A stretch of 64,000 nucleotides of DNA from positions 1 through 64,000 of the forward strand of contig NZ_LMQW01000048.1 of the NCBI RefSeq assembly GCF_001425485.1, read 5' to 3'. This document shows positions 8,307-18,846 of this stretch, in pieces (positions within the stretch are counted from its first letter, which is position 1; each line of letters begins with the position of its first letter). The notes under the pieces were generated by a model that saw nothing but the letters and a program-made list of their open reading frames with translations, did no database searches and was not told the DNA's origin. The position numbers and the translations under genes are program-made. Origin of the DNA: Aureimonas sp. Leaf427. Lineage in GTDB: Bacteria; Pseudomonadota; Alphaproteobacteria; Rhizobiales; Rhizobiaceae.

Positions 8307-9290
8307 ATGACCATCAATCGACGCGACGCGATGAAGCTGGCGGCCGCCGGCGGGCTCTCCGCCGGAACGGTTCTCGCGGCCGCCACCGCCACCGCCGGCG
8401 CTGCGACGGCGGCAGGCGCCAAGGATGAGACCGGGCCGGGCTGGCACCGCGTGAAGATCGGCGCAGCCACCGTCACGGTCGTCCTCGACGGCGTGCGCCC
8501 CGGCGACGGCCCGCATCCGACCTTCGGCGAGAACCAGAGCGCGGAGGCGGTGGCAACCCTAATGCGCGAGAACCTTCTGCCGGAAACCCGCTTCGCCAAC
8601 GGCTTCAATCCGGTTTTCGTCGAGACCGGCGATACGCTCGTCCTCTTCGACACGGGAATGGGGCCGATGGGGCGGGCGAACGGCCTCGGCCTGCTGGTCG
8701 AGCGCATGGGCGCGGCCGGCCTCTCGCCGGAGGATGTCGACATCGTCGTTCTCACCCATATGCACGGCGACCATATCGGCGGGCTGATGGAGGAGGGCAG
8801 GCCGACCTTCCCGAACGCCCGCTATGTCGCGGGGCAGGTCGAGTTCGATTTCTGGACCTCCGCCGAGGCGAAGGCCGGGTCCCGCGCCGACAATGCCAAG
8901 CTGGTCGAGGCCAACGTCGTGCCGCTGAAGGACAAGACGAGGTTCATCGCGGAAGGGGCCGAGGTCGCGCCCGGCATCACGGCGCACGAGGCCTTCGGTC
9001 ACTCGCCCGGCCACATGATCTTCGAGCTCGTCTCCGGCGATCAAACGCTCTGGCTGACCGCCGACACCGCCAACCACTTCGTCGCCTCGCTCCAGCGTCC
9101 CGACTGGGAGGTGCGCTTCGACATGGACAAGGCCGCCGCCATCGCCACGCGGCGCCGCGTCTTCGATCGGATCGCCGAGGAGAGAGTCCCGTTCCTCGGC
9201 TATCACATGCCGTTTCCGGGTATCGGCTATGCGCAAAAGACGGGGGAGGGCTATCGCTTCGTGCCCCTAAGCTACCAGCTCGACGTCTAA
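8307..9290 (+). CDS. Tat-exported metallo-beta-lactamase-fold hydrolase
   Basis: A twin-arginine signal (NRRDAMKLAAAGGLSAG) opens the 327-residue protein, so a folded, metal-loaded enzyme in the periplasm is expected. The metal-binding motif is LTHMHGDHIGGL near residues 150-160. Further ligands are likely His in EAFGHSPGHM and Asp in LTADTANHF. This arrangement suits lactonases and related hydrolases of the MBL fold. The substrate is unknown; quorum-quenching lactonase activity is one possibility among several. It has its own terminator and stands alone between a membrane protein and guaB. Confidence 0.85.
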   Translation: MTINRRDAMKLAAAGGLSAGTVLAAATATAGAATAAGAKDETGPGWHRVKIGAATVTVVLDGVRPGDGPHPTFGENQSAEAVATLMRENLLPETRFANGFNPVFVETGDTLVLFDTGMGPMGRANGLGLLVERMGAAGLSPEDVDIVVLTHMHGDHIGGLMEEGRPTFPNARYVAGQVEFDFWTSAEAKAGSRADNAKLVEANVVPLKDKTRFIAEGAEVAPGITAHEAFGHSPGHMIFELVSGDQTLWLTADTANHFVASLQRPDWEVRFDMDKAAAIATRRRVFDRIAEERVPFLGYHMPFPGIGYAQKTGEGYRFVPLSYQLDV

Positions 9291-9313
9291 AACCGGGCGA
9301 AAGCCGGTTTTAG
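9287..9313 (+). terminator. Intrinsic terminator overlapping the MBL gene stop
   Basis: CTAAAACCGG pairs perfectly with CCGGTTTTAG around a seven-base loop. The right arm contains the T-run. The stop codon of the hydrolase gene lies inside the left arm. Confidence 0.75.
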
Positions 9314-9397
9314 CAGCCTCGCCGCCCTGTGGACGGCGGGTGCCGCCATCGCCGTCGTGCGACCGGGGTTCTTCCCAATCCGGGGAGGGCATGCTAG

Positions 9398-10969
<1,572 letters not shown>

Positions 10970-10979
10970 GGCCGGCGCC

Positions 10980-11405
10980 GTGAACGGCAATCTCGCCATC
11001 CTCTGGCCGATGATCGTCCAGGCGTTCCTGACGCTCGCCGTCTATGGCGTGCTCGCCGTCAGGCGTGGCGCGGCGCGGAGCGACGAGGCACAGATGGCCG
11101 CCTGGCGCGCGTCGGGAACGGAGCCGGCGCGGGGCGCCGTCGCCGCGCGCAACATCGCCAACCAGTTCGAGCTGCCCGTTCTCTTCTATGCGGTCTGCTT
11201 GGCGCTCTACGTCGTCAACGGCGCCTCCTGGCTCGCCGTGCTCCTGGCCTGGATCTTCGCCGGCTCGCGCATTCTCCACGCCGCGATCCATCTCGGCCCC
11301 AACCGCGTCAGCCAGCGCATGCCGGTGTGGCTGGTCGGTTATGCAGCCGTCGCCGCGCTCTGGCTCATTCTCTCCGTCCACATCCTGGGCGTGGGCGGCG
11401 TCTGA
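10980..11405 (+). CDS. MAPEG family membrane protein
   Basis: A 141-residue, four-helix inner-membrane protein of the MAPEG family (membrane-associated proteins in eicosanoid and glutathione metabolism). The family's central element is seen as RNIANQFELPVLFYAVCLAL, in which the Asn and Glu-Leu-Pro are conserved. Its function in bacteria is mostly unassigned; glutathione-linked detoxification is possible. It starts at GTG ten bases after the guaB stop, so it is probably co-transcribed with guaB. It converges on the diguanylate cyclase gene. Confidence 0.8.
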   Translation: MNGNLAILWPMIVQAFLTLAVYGVLAVRRGAARSDEAQMAAWRASGTEPARGAVAARNIANQFELPVLFYAVCLALYVVNGASWLAVLLAWIFAGSRILHAAIHLGPNRVSQRMPVWLVGYAAVAALWLILSVHILGVGGV

Positions 11406-11463
11406 TTTCCGATCGCGGCGGAAGGGCCGTCTCCCGTTCGGATCGAGCGGTGACGGTGGCGAT

Positions 11464-12651
11464 CTATGCGACGGCGAGGGCGGCCGGCGCGGCCAAGCCG
11501 TCGAAGCGCCCGACCCGGTTTCGGCCGGCGCCCTTGGCGGCATAGAGCGCGTTGTCCGCCCGTCGCATCGCCGGCACGAGATCGCCCTCTCCCGTCTGCA
11601 ACTCGGTGAGGCCGATGCTGACGGTGACGTGGACCGGTCCCGCCGGCAGATCGAACGGCTCTGCCTGGATCGCCGCCCTCAACCGCTCCGCGATCTTGAG
11701 GTTCTGATCGACGGTCGAGTTCGGCAGGATCACGAGAAACTCCTCGCCGCCCCATCGCGCGGCGATGTCGCCCGTTCGAAGGCTCGATCGAATCCGCTCC
11801 GAAAACTGCTTCAAGACGGTGTCGCCGGCGTCGTGACCGAAGGTGTCGTTGATGGACTTGAAATGGTCGATATCGGCGACGAGCAGGCCCGTCGAAGGCC
11901 GGTTCGGCGAAACGACGTCTCGGCTTTTCACGAGACGATCGAGACCCCGGCGATTGGCGAGACCCGTCAGCGGATCGACCTCCGCAAGGCCCTGAAGCTC
12001 GAGACTCGCCCGTTCGCCGGCCATGGCGAGGTAACCGAAATAGACCAGGACCCCCGTCACCTGATCGACGACGATCGACATGCGGCCGCTGTCCACGGTC
12101 CGGCTGTTCATCTCGCCGAGGAGGATCATGACGATCGAAATGAGGAAGATCAGACAGTAGCCGAAGAAAGCGAGCGCGACGACATATTGCGACCAGAGAC
12201 GCTGTTCCGCCGACGGACGAAGGATCTCGGCGACCGGAAGCCCCGCCGAAACCATGCAGATGGCGAAGATGGGGAGGAGGGCCGTGTTGAGGCTGAACCC
12301 TGCCGCCATGCTCGCCGTGGAGACGAGGCTGGGCAGGATCGTCAGCGCGACCACGGCCGGCCAGACGATCGTTCGGCCATAGAAGAGCCGCAACCCGCTC
12401 CAGGACAGCGTGAGGCTCGCAGAGAAGCAGACATAGACGATAAAGCCCGAGACCGCGCCGAGATCGTCGGTCGGCGGGATCTGCGCCACGACGAAGGTCC
12501 CGATCGTCGATGTCACCAAAGCGCCGATCCAATGCCACAGGCATCGTTCCTGGGGCCGACGAAGGGCGATGACGAAGAAGACGACGAGATAGGCGAAGCG
12601 GCTGAGGAAGCTCGCGAAGAACAGGGTTGCGACATCGAGGGGCGCGGCCAT
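11464..12651 (-). CDS. Membrane-bound diguanylate cyclase (GGEEF)
   Basis: This 395-residue protein should make cyclic di-GMP. Residues 1-205 contain six or so hydrophobic helices, forming an unclassified membrane sensor. The GGDEF domain (about 220-385) opens EVDPLTGLANRRG and carries an active GGEEF motif near 300. An RxxD inhibitory site (RTGD) lies exactly five residues before it, so product inhibition is likely. The ATG at 12651 gives MAAPLDVATLFFASF; longer upstream translation is not supported by composition. The signal sensed is unknown. It is divergent from the OmpW-like gene across a structured AT-rich region. Confidence 0.9.
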   Translation of the reverse strand: MAAPLDVATLFFASFLSRFAYLVVFFVIALRRPQERCLWHWIGALVTSTIGTFVVAQIPPTDDLGAVSGFIVYVCFSASLTLSWSGLRLFYGRTIVWPAVVALTILPSLVSTASMAAGFSLNTALLPIFAICMVSAGLPVAEILRPSAEQRLWSQYVVALAFFGYCLIFLISIVMILLGEMNSRTVDSGRMSIVVDQVTGVLVYFGYLAMAGERASLELQGLAEVDPLTGLANRRGLDRLVKSRDVVSPNRPSTGLLVADIDHFKSINDTFGHDAGDTVLKQFSERIRSSLRTGDIAARWGGEEFLVILPNSTVDQNLKIAERLRAAIQAEPFDLPAGPVHVTVSIGLTELQTGEGDLVPAMRRADNALYAAKGAGRNRVGRFDGLAAPAALAVA

Positions 12652-13072
12652 GTCAGCCCTCGTTCGCGATGGGAACGGATGCCGCAACCGACGCGCTTTC
12701 GCGGCGAAGCCCTTCTGCAAAGACGGGACGGCGACGCCCGCCGTTCCAGCCCTGGCCGATGAACGTGCCTTCGAACGCGCGCCGCCGAACCTCGAAGGGC
12801 GGCATCGCTCGGATGTGGCGGTCCACATGCTGGGGCGCCCGGCACTTCATTGGCATAGAATAAGCTCTACTTATATTCTAGCTTGCCTAGAGCTTGCGAC
12901 GGTCCAGCCATTAGAATTGCCAACTATAAAGAAAAAGTGTAGCAACATCGCTGCAAGAGTATTTATATTATAGTTAAGCAGACATCGCCGTGGGTTTTTG
13001 CTTCTGCCTTCCAAGTCGCAAGGCACGGTCCGTGCCGTGTGCGACGTCCCGCTGACTCAGGAGGCCGTCGCC
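12652..13072. other. Intergenic region with an AT-rich, palindrome-rich core
   Basis: The stretch from about 12850 to 12975 is strikingly AT-rich against its neighbours. Inverted repeats are nested in it: AAGCTCTA at 12862-12869 with TAGAGCTT at 12888-12895, and TCTAG/CTAGA around five bases at 12877-12891. It probably holds the promoters of the divergent cyclase and porin genes. I find no coding frame. Confidence 0.6.
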
Positions 13073-13792
13073 ATGACGATGAAACCGGCGGATTATCGCC
13101 GTTCGATCGCACGTCCGGTGCGGGCCTTCGTGCTGGCATCGGCCTTCGCGTCCACGGGACCGGGCATCGCCGAAGCTGCCGATGCCGCGACGGCGCTGCC
13201 GTCCGCCAAGACCGATGCGCCCGCCTCGACGGGGCTCGGGGCCGGCGACTGGCTCCTCCGCGCCCGCATCATGGGGCTTCTGCCCCATGGCGAGACGTCG
13301 GATGTCGGATTGATCGGCGGTCGCATCGAAACGCCCGATCAGATCATGCCCGACGGCGAGATGGCCTATTTCCTGACCGACCATGTGTCCTTGGAAGTTC
13401 AGGGCGGCATCGCTTTGTCCAAGCCGAAGATCGTCGACACCGTCGTCGGCACGCTCGAGATCGGCTCGATCTGGAGCGCTGCCGTCTCCACCCTCGCGCA
13501 GTACCATTTCCGTCCCGAGGCGCGGCTGAACCCCTATGTCGGTGCCGGCGCCAGCGTATCCTGGCCGGTGCGGATCGATCCGGCCGCCGGTATCGCCGAT
13601 TTCGACATCGAGCGGCTCGTCTCCCCGATGGTTCAGGTCGGTTTCGACTATCAGCTGTCCGACGACTGGTTCGCCAATGCGATGGCGAAATACGTGTTCG
13701 TGCCCGGGCAGACCTATACGGGCGGCGGAGCGTCGTTCAAGTCGGACCTCGACATGGTCGTCGTCGGCGTCGGAATCGGCTATCGGCTCTGA
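13073..13792 (+). CDS. OmpW-like outer membrane protein
   Basis: The 239-residue protein has a signal peptide ending near AEAA (about residue 35). The mature start is DWLLRARIMGLLPHGETSD, and the C-terminus is VVGVGIGYRL. These fit the OmpW family, an eight-stranded outer-membrane barrel that forms a hydrophobic channel. Family length is about 210-240 residues. AGGAGG lies upstream of the ATG at 13073. The gene stands alone, with a long AT-rich leader that suggests regulation. The physiological substrate is unknown. Confidence 0.85.
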   Translation: MTMKPADYRRSIARPVRAFVLASAFASTGPGIAEAADAATALPSAKTDAPASTGLGAGDWLLRARIMGLLPHGETSDVGLIGGRIETPDQIMPDGEMAYFLTDHVSLEVQGGIALSKPKIVDTVVGTLEIGSIWSAAVSTLAQYHFRPEARLNPYVGAGASVSWPVRIDPAAGIADFDIERLVSPMVQVGFDYQLSDDWFANAMAKYVFVPGQTYTGGGASFKSDLDMVVVGVGIGYRL

Positions 13793-13832
13793 TCGCAACG
13801 CCCGGCCCCGGGGCTTGGTCGAGCCTCCGGCG

Positions 13833-15551
13833 TTATGACGCCACCGTCGCGGTCAACGCCGTCTTCAGCGTGGCGCCGTCGGCGAAAAGACGAACGGGAA
13901 CGCTCGCCTCCCGGCCGCGAATGTCCGCCGTCAGCGCTTCGCCGACCGAGGGGTCGAGCCCCGCCGCCTGCATCAGCCGCTCGGAAAGGCAGACCGGGGC
14001 GTTCTGCGCCTTGGCGATGCCTTCCAGGCGCGAGGCGGTGTTCACGGTGTCGCCGAGCGCGGTGAAGGCGGTGTCGGTCTCTCCCCCGCCGATGCGCCCG
14101 AGGATCGCCGGACCGCAGTGAAGCCCGATCGCCACCCGCAGCGGCTCGTCGAGATCGGCGGCCAGTTCCTGGTTGATCGCCTCGATGACGCCGAGAAGAT
14201 CGAGCGCGGCCTCCACGGCATGGCGCGCGCCGGTCTCGATCGGCTCCTCGATCGCGAAGAGCGCCATCAGCCCGTCGCCCATGAACTTGTCGATCTGCCC
14301 GCCCCGCAGCGCGACGACGCGCGACGCGCGGTCGAAATAGGCGTTGAGGAGATGCACCACGTCGTAGACGAGGCGCCGCTCGGTGAGCCGCGTGAAGCCC
14401 CGCAGATCCGCGAACATCACGGCGACCTCCCGTTCGACGCCCCAGCGATAGGGATCGGTCGCCGAGGCCGGGTCGTAAACCTTGGAGGCGCCGACGAGGA
14501 GGCGCACGGTGACGTCGCCCGTCGGCCGCGCCTGGCAGGCGAGGCGCACGTCCGGCGGCGCGTCGATCCGGTCGAGCAGCCGGGCCTCCGCCGGGCCCGC
14601 GGGCGAGAGCGACGACAGGCCCGAGAGGATCTGCACGCGGCAGGTCGAGCAGCGCGCGCGGCCCCCGCAGGCCGAGGCATGGGCGATCCCCGCCTCGCGG
14701 CTGATGTCGAGCAGCGTCTGTCCGAAGCCGCCCCGCACGCTGCGATTGCCGTCGTAGGTGACGGTGAACTCCGCGCGCAGCCGCTTGAGGAACGGCTTGA
14801 TCAGCGGCGAGAAGACGAGGGCGACCCCGGCGAGGAAGGAGACGAGACGCAGCCCGCTCGTCTCGCGCAAAATCCAGTGGAGCGCCGGCAGCGGCAGATA
14901 GCGCCGCCCGGCATTCTCGGCTTCCACGAGGCGGGCGGCGCTGACGAAGCCCGTGAAGGCGAAGATGAGGATGGCGACGGCGACCCAGCCGAGGACCGGC
15001 GCGAGCCGCCCGTACCAGGGCTTCAGCCGCAGCCAGGCATGGATGCCGACGCAGCCGTGCAGCCAGACGACGGTGAGAAGCAGCGTCTGCAGAAGCAGCC
15101 CGCTCGGCCAGACCAGGGTGAGGAGCCGGCGGTAGCCGACCTCGACGTCGAGGATCACCTCCGCGCCGCGGGTCGCCAGGATGTGGGGAAAGAGGAGCGC
15201 GGGCACGGCGAGGCCGGTCGCGATTTGGACGAGCTGCCAGACCGGCATGCGCCAGCTCTGGCGGCGCACCGTCTTCGCCACGACCAGGAGCGTGTGGACG
15301 ACGAGAGCGCCGTAGAGCGCGGTGAGGCCGACGGGGCCCGTCCAGATGGCCCGCTTGATCTCGGCGCCGGCTTCGAGGGCGGACAGGGAGATGTTGCCGA
15401 GCGCATGGTTGAGGAGATGGGTGGTCGCGTAGGCGAAGAGGACCAGTCCCGAGGCCAGACGAAGCGATGCGATGCTGGGCAGGCGGCGGCGCCAGATCGC
15501 GATCGCCGCCTTGCGCCCTCCTCGTTCGTCCTCCGCCGTTCGAACCGTCAC
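13833..15551 (-). CDS. Membrane-[2Fe-2S]-class III nucleotide cyclase fusion
   Basis: This is a 572-residue three-part sensor. About residues 25-225 form five or six membrane helices with several His residues, resembling a haem-binding cytochrome b or SdhC-like unit. A plant-type [2Fe-2S] domain follows, with the cluster motif CGGRARCSTC near 295-304 and a fourth Cys in RLACQARP. The C-terminal class III adenylate/guanylate cyclase domain (about 370-560) has metal-binding Asp residues in MFADLRGFTRLTE and FMGDGLMALF. Redox or electron-flow control of cAMP synthesis is the natural reading. The GTG at 15551 has GGGGAG upstream; an ATG at 15629 would add a basic, poorly supported N-terminus. Confidence 0.88.
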   Translation of the reverse strand: MTVRTAEDERGGRKAAIAIWRRRLPSIASLRLASGLVLFAYATTHLLNHALGNISLSALEAGAEIKRAIWTGPVGLTALYGALVVHTLLVVAKTVRRQSWRMPVWQLVQIATGLAVPALLFPHILATRGAEVILDVEVGYRRLLTLVWPSGLLLQTLLLTVVWLHGCVGIHAWLRLKPWYGRLAPVLGWVAVAILIFAFTGFVSAARLVEAENAGRRYLPLPALHWILRETSGLRLVSFLAGVALVFSPLIKPFLKRLRAEFTVTYDGNRSVRGGFGQTLLDISREAGIAHASACGGRARCSTCRVQILSGLSSLSPAGPAEARLLDRIDAPPDVRLACQARPTGDVTVRLLVGASKVYDPASATDPYRWGVEREVAVMFADLRGFTRLTERRLVYDVVHLLNAYFDRASRVVALRGGQIDKFMGDGLMALFAIEEPIETGARHAVEAALDLLGVIEAINQELAADLDEPLRVAIGLHCGPAILGRIGGGETDTAFTALGDTVNTASRLEGIAKAQNAPVCLSERLMQAAGLDPSVGEALTADIRGREASVPVRLFADGATLKTALTATVAS

Positions 15552-15632
15552 GAAGGCTCCCCGTCTCGCCCGCCGCGAGCGATGCGACGCGCGCGACGTG
15601 ACCCGAGATCGCTTCGCTTTGCAATCCATTTT

Positions 15633-15722
15633 GCCGCGAAGGCGGGCCGGTCGGGTCGCCGCTCGGGCGCCTGAACGGCCTTACGGCCGAGCGTTGACAT
15701 CGCCGCGAAGGCGGGGCGGTCG
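15633..15722. repeat. Pair of 21-base direct repeats with one mismatch
   Basis: Positions 15633-15653 and 15702-15722 share GCCGCGAAGGCGGG then C or G, then CGGTCG. They lie upstream of the cyclase fusion gene. They could be regulator sites or a chance of GC-rich sequence. Confidence 0.45.
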
Positions 15723-15820
15723 TCCCGCGACGAAAGCGCGCGAGGCACCACGAAAGCGCCGGCGACATGGTGGCGCGGCCGAACGGCGAGGGCGCCGTCA
15801 CGAGGGCTCGTCGGTACGAT

Positions 15821-15876
15821 GCCGGCCACCCCGCCGCGCCCGCTTGTCGTGCGGCCGAGGCGCCGGGGTGGCCGGC
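15821..15876 (-). terminator. Long inverted repeat downstream of the RTX lipase gene
   Basis: GCCGGCCACCCC (15821-15832) pairs perfectly with GGGGTGGCCGGC (15865-15876) around a 32-base GC-rich loop. It lies 67 bases past the lipase stop. No U-run follows on either strand, so it may be an mRNA-stabilising or Rho-assisted terminator structure. Confidence 0.5.
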
Positions 15877-15942
15877 TGCAGCCGCGCGCGTTCCCGGAAA
15901 GGCGATGCCCCCACCCCCTCCGGCGCGCGTCGGCGGTTTCGC

Positions 15943-17757
15943 TCAGGCGAGCAGGATGTCGCTCGCCTGCAGGTGCGACAGATCGTAGTTCGCAAGAACC
16001 ACGCTGCCGCCGTTCCACGACAGGACGGCATCGCTGCCGACCTGATGGAACTGCGAGATCGCCGCATCCGCCGTCTTGAACAGGGAAGCGCTGAGGACGA
16101 GCGTGTCGTGGCCCTCCACGCCGGCGTTGAAGTCGGTGATGACGTCGCGGCCGCCGGCGCCCTTCGAGAAGTCGAAGATGTCGTTGCCGACGCCGCCGGA
16201 CAGGCGGTCGTTGCCCGCCCCGCCGACCAGGAGATCGTTTCCGATCCCGCCGAAGAGCTCGTCATTGCCCGCATCGCCGAAGAGCTTGTCGTTGCCCGCG
16301 CCGCCATGGAGAAGGTCGTTGCCCGCCCCGCCGTGCAGGACGTCGTTTCCGCCCATGCCGAAGAGCCGGTCCACGCCGCCCGTGCCGGTCAGCGCATCGT
16401 CGCCGACCCCGCCTTCGCGGTGGCTGGCATAGCCCTTGTCGCCCGTCAGGAACCACAGGCTGTCGAGCTTGGACTCCCGCACCTGATAGGTCGAGGTGCC
16501 GAGAAGATCGGGCGCATGGCCGAACGTCACCGTCTCGACGCCCGACAGTTCCTTCAGCCCGTACTGGCCGGTCAGGTCGCGCAGGACGAGCGTGCCGTCC
16601 GTCAGGTGGATCGCCTCGTAGTCGCTGGCCTTGCCGGACAGCTCCACCGTATCGGACCCCGCACCGCCCGCGACGACGTCGTTTCCGGTGGAGAGGCTGA
16701 ACCGGTCGTCGCCGCCGAAGCCGTCGAGGAAATCATTCGACTGGCCGTCGCGCAGGAGGTCCGCCTTGTCGGAGCCCAGGATGAAAGCCGGCTCGCCGAA
16801 ATGGCTCGATGTCGAGCGCGCGACGTCCTCGACCCAGACCACGGGGCGCAGCAGGTCGCTCAGCTGCGAGACGACGATCGCGCTGTCCTTCTCCATGATC
16901 GAGGAGAAGGTCGAATTCGCGATCGTTAGCGGCGCGTCGGCGAACATGTTGGTGATGTGGGCATTCCAGCCGCCGACGAGGTTGAAGACCGTGTCCGGGC
17001 CGAAGGGCGAGAGCGGGCTGGCATAGAGATCGTTGAAGAGAACGGTGTTGTCGATCGAACTGTCGAACGGCCTGTCCTTGTGGACGAGCGCCTCCGTCAC
17101 GCCCTCCAGGATCGAATCGGTCGAGGTGCCGAGCGATCGGTAGACGAGGTCGTTCTCTCCGCCGAAGTTCAGGATCTTCTCGCCGTTGTCGTAGATGTTG
17201 GGGGAGCTGAAGGCGAAGTAGTTGGCGTCGTCGTAGAAGCCCCCGGAAATCTCGCCCGATCGCTCCGCGAGAATGTTGGCGGCGCCGCCGCCGAGGCTGT
17301 ATCCGGTGACGACGACGTCGTCGCCGCTCAAGCCATGCGCCTTGGCGAATTCCGCGGTCGCGTCCAGCGCATATCGGAACTGGTCGATATAGCCGCCCTT
17401 GGCCAGCGACAGGTAGTCGGGCAGGTCACCGATGTCGCTGGTGCCGGCGAAGGCGATGCCGATCCGCTCGATCGAGCCGTCGGCGCCGAAAAATCCCATG
17501 ATCTTGGTCTGCGCGCTCAGCGACGTCGAGCCGTCGAAGAAGCCGAGTCCGTCCACCTTGTGCGGGTCGATGCCGAGTTCGGAAGCGGTCAGGTCTCGCC
17601 ATCCGGCCGGCGGCGCCAGCTTGTCGCTGGTTCCCGTCAGCACGCCGCCCGCGTCTCCCAACGCGCCGAAGGCTCTCAGCTGGCTATAGCGCGCGAGGTT
17701 GAAGGCCTCGGCCACCTCCGCTCCCGCATTGTGGCCCTTGTAGTCGAAAATCGCCAT
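15943..17757 (-). CDS. Secreted RTX family I.3 lipase / polyurethanase-like esterase
   Basis: The 604-residue protein starts MAIFDYKGHNAG, the typical start of family I.3 lipases. The nucleophile is Ser154 in VVVTGYSLGGG; the acid is likely Asp in FGGENDLVYRS and the base His in WNAHITNMFA. About eight calcium-binding GGxGND nonapeptides lie near residues 449-530, with a partial set near 340-370. It lacks an N-terminal signal. This class is exported by type I secretion through a C-terminal signal and hydrolyses triacylglycerols or polyester-type bonds outside the cell. No ABC exporter is encoded nearby. Most family members have about 475-615 residues. Confidence 0.88.
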   Translation of the reverse strand: MAIFDYKGHNAGAEVAEAFNLARYSQLRAFGALGDAGGVLTGTSDKLAPPAGWRDLTASELGIDPHKVDGLGFFDGSTSLSAQTKIMGFFGADGSIERIGIAFAGTSDIGDLPDYLSLAKGGYIDQFRYALDATAEFAKAHGLSGDDVVVTGYSLGGGAANILAERSGEISGGFYDDANYFAFSSPNIYDNGEKILNFGGENDLVYRSLGTSTDSILEGVTEALVHKDRPFDSSIDNTVLFNDLYASPLSPFGPDTVFNLVGGWNAHITNMFADAPLTIANSTFSSIMEKDSAIVVSQLSDLLRPVVWVEDVARSTSSHFGEPAFILGSDKADLLRDGQSNDFLDGFGGDDRFSLSTGNDVVAGGAGSDTVELSGKASDYEAIHLTDGTLVLRDLTGQYGLKELSGVETVTFGHAPDLLGTSTYQVRESKLDSLWFLTGDKGYASHREGGVGDDALTGTGGVDRLFGMGGNDVLHGGAGNDLLHGGAGNDKLFGDAGNDELFGGIGNDLLVGGAGNDRLSGGVGNDIFDFSKGAGGRDVITDFNAGVEGHDTLVLSASLFKTADAAISQFHQVGSDAVLSWNGGSVVLANYDLSHLQASDILLA

Positions 17758-17875
17758 CGGTTCCTCCCATCGGCGTCACGTCCGCAAACGCCGGCTTTCC
17801 TCCCGCTGACGTTTACGTGAACTGCGTGACGCTACGCCGGAAGTTTAGTTTGGGGTAGTTAGGGGCTCTACCATT

Positions 17876-18772
17876 TCAGGAGGGCTCGCGGCCGTCGCGA
17901 AGGAGCCCGGCCAGCGCCTCGAAATCCGCCCGGCGGGCCGTCGAGGGGCGGTGGACGAGCACGAGCCGCCGGGAGGGCGCGGGCTCCTGGAACGGCAGGA
18001 CCTCGATGCCGCCGGCCGCCATCTCCACCCGCACGGCCATGTCCGGGATGAGCGTTGCGCCGAGCCCGCCCGCCACCATGCGCAGGATCGTGGACAGGCT
18101 GGTCGCACCGAGGCCCGAGAAGCGCGTGCTCTCGACGAGCTGGCAGACCTTCATCGCCTGTTCGCGCAGGCAGTGGCCTTCCTCCAGGAGGATGAGCCGC
18201 TCCCCCGCCAGCGCGCCGAGCGGCACGCGCCCCTGCTGGAACCGCCCGGCTTCGGCTAGGGGAATCGCCAGATGGAACCGATCCTCGAACAGCGCGATGG
18301 CCTGGAGCCGGTCCTCCCCGACGGGAAGGGCGACCACCGCGCAGTCGAGCTCGCCCGCCATGACGTCGGAGACGAGCACCCGCGTCAGGCTTTCGCGGAT
18401 CGAGATGTCGAGGGTCGGATGTTCGCGTGCCAGCCGCGCGAGGAGCGTCGGCAGGAGATAGGGCGCGACGGTGGCGATCAGCCCGAGCCGCAGCCGACCC
18501 GACAGAACCGATCCGGCGGGCGTGCCGAGACCTTCGAGCTCGTCGACATCGGTGAGGATGGTGCGCACGCGCTCCACGATCGCCTCCCCGGAGGGCGTCA
18601 TGGTCACGCCGGAGGGCCGGCGCTCGAAGAGGAGGCTGCCGAAGCTTTCCTCCATCGCGGCGATCTGCGCGGAGAGGGCGGGCTGGGAAATGTTGAGCCG
18701 CCGCGCCGCCTCCCCGAAATGGAGCGTCTCGGAAAGCGTGCGGAACGAGCGGAGCTGGCGAAGCGTGAGCAT
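17876..18772 (-). CDS. oxyR: Hydrogen peroxide sensor OxyR (LysR family)
   Basis: A 298-residue LysR-type regulator with the winged HTH at residues 1-60 (LRQLRSFRTLSETLHFGEAA, then QPALSAQIAAME). The regulatory domain carries EEGHCLREQAMKVC, so both redox cysteines of OxyR, nine residues apart, are present in the expected context. It is divergent from katA, its classical target, with 108 bases between the two start codons. The ATG at 18772 places the HTH at the N-terminus. It should activate katA when peroxide forms the disulphide. Confidence 0.92.
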   Translation of the reverse strand: MLTLRQLRSFRTLSETLHFGEAARRLNISQPALSAQIAAMEESFGSLLFERRPSGVTMTPSGEAIVERVRTILTDVDELEGLGTPAGSVLSGRLRLGLIATVAPYLLPTLLARLAREHPTLDISIRESLTRVLVSDVMAGELDCAVVALPVGEDRLQAIALFEDRFHLAIPLAEAGRFQQGRVPLGALAGERLILLEEGHCLREQAMKVCQLVESTRFSGLGATSLSTILRMVAGGLGATLIPDMAVRVEMAAGGIEVLPFQEPAPSRRLVLVHRPSTARRADFEALAGLLRDGREPS

Positions 18773-18846
18773 GGCGATAGGATAAGCTGATCGGTGCGGC
18801 CAGGAAATACGATTTGCGATGATCGCCGAGAGCGTATCAAAGTCCC

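Noticed and set aside
15821-15876. Inverted repeat considered as an integron attC site
   Set aside because: No integrase or cassette array is near and the core-site consensus is absent; a transcript-end structure is simpler.
16160-16420. Regular repeats that might suggest a CRISPR array
   Set aside because: The repeat unit is about 27 bases without unique spacers and encodes the GGxGND calcium-binding nonapeptides of the lipase.
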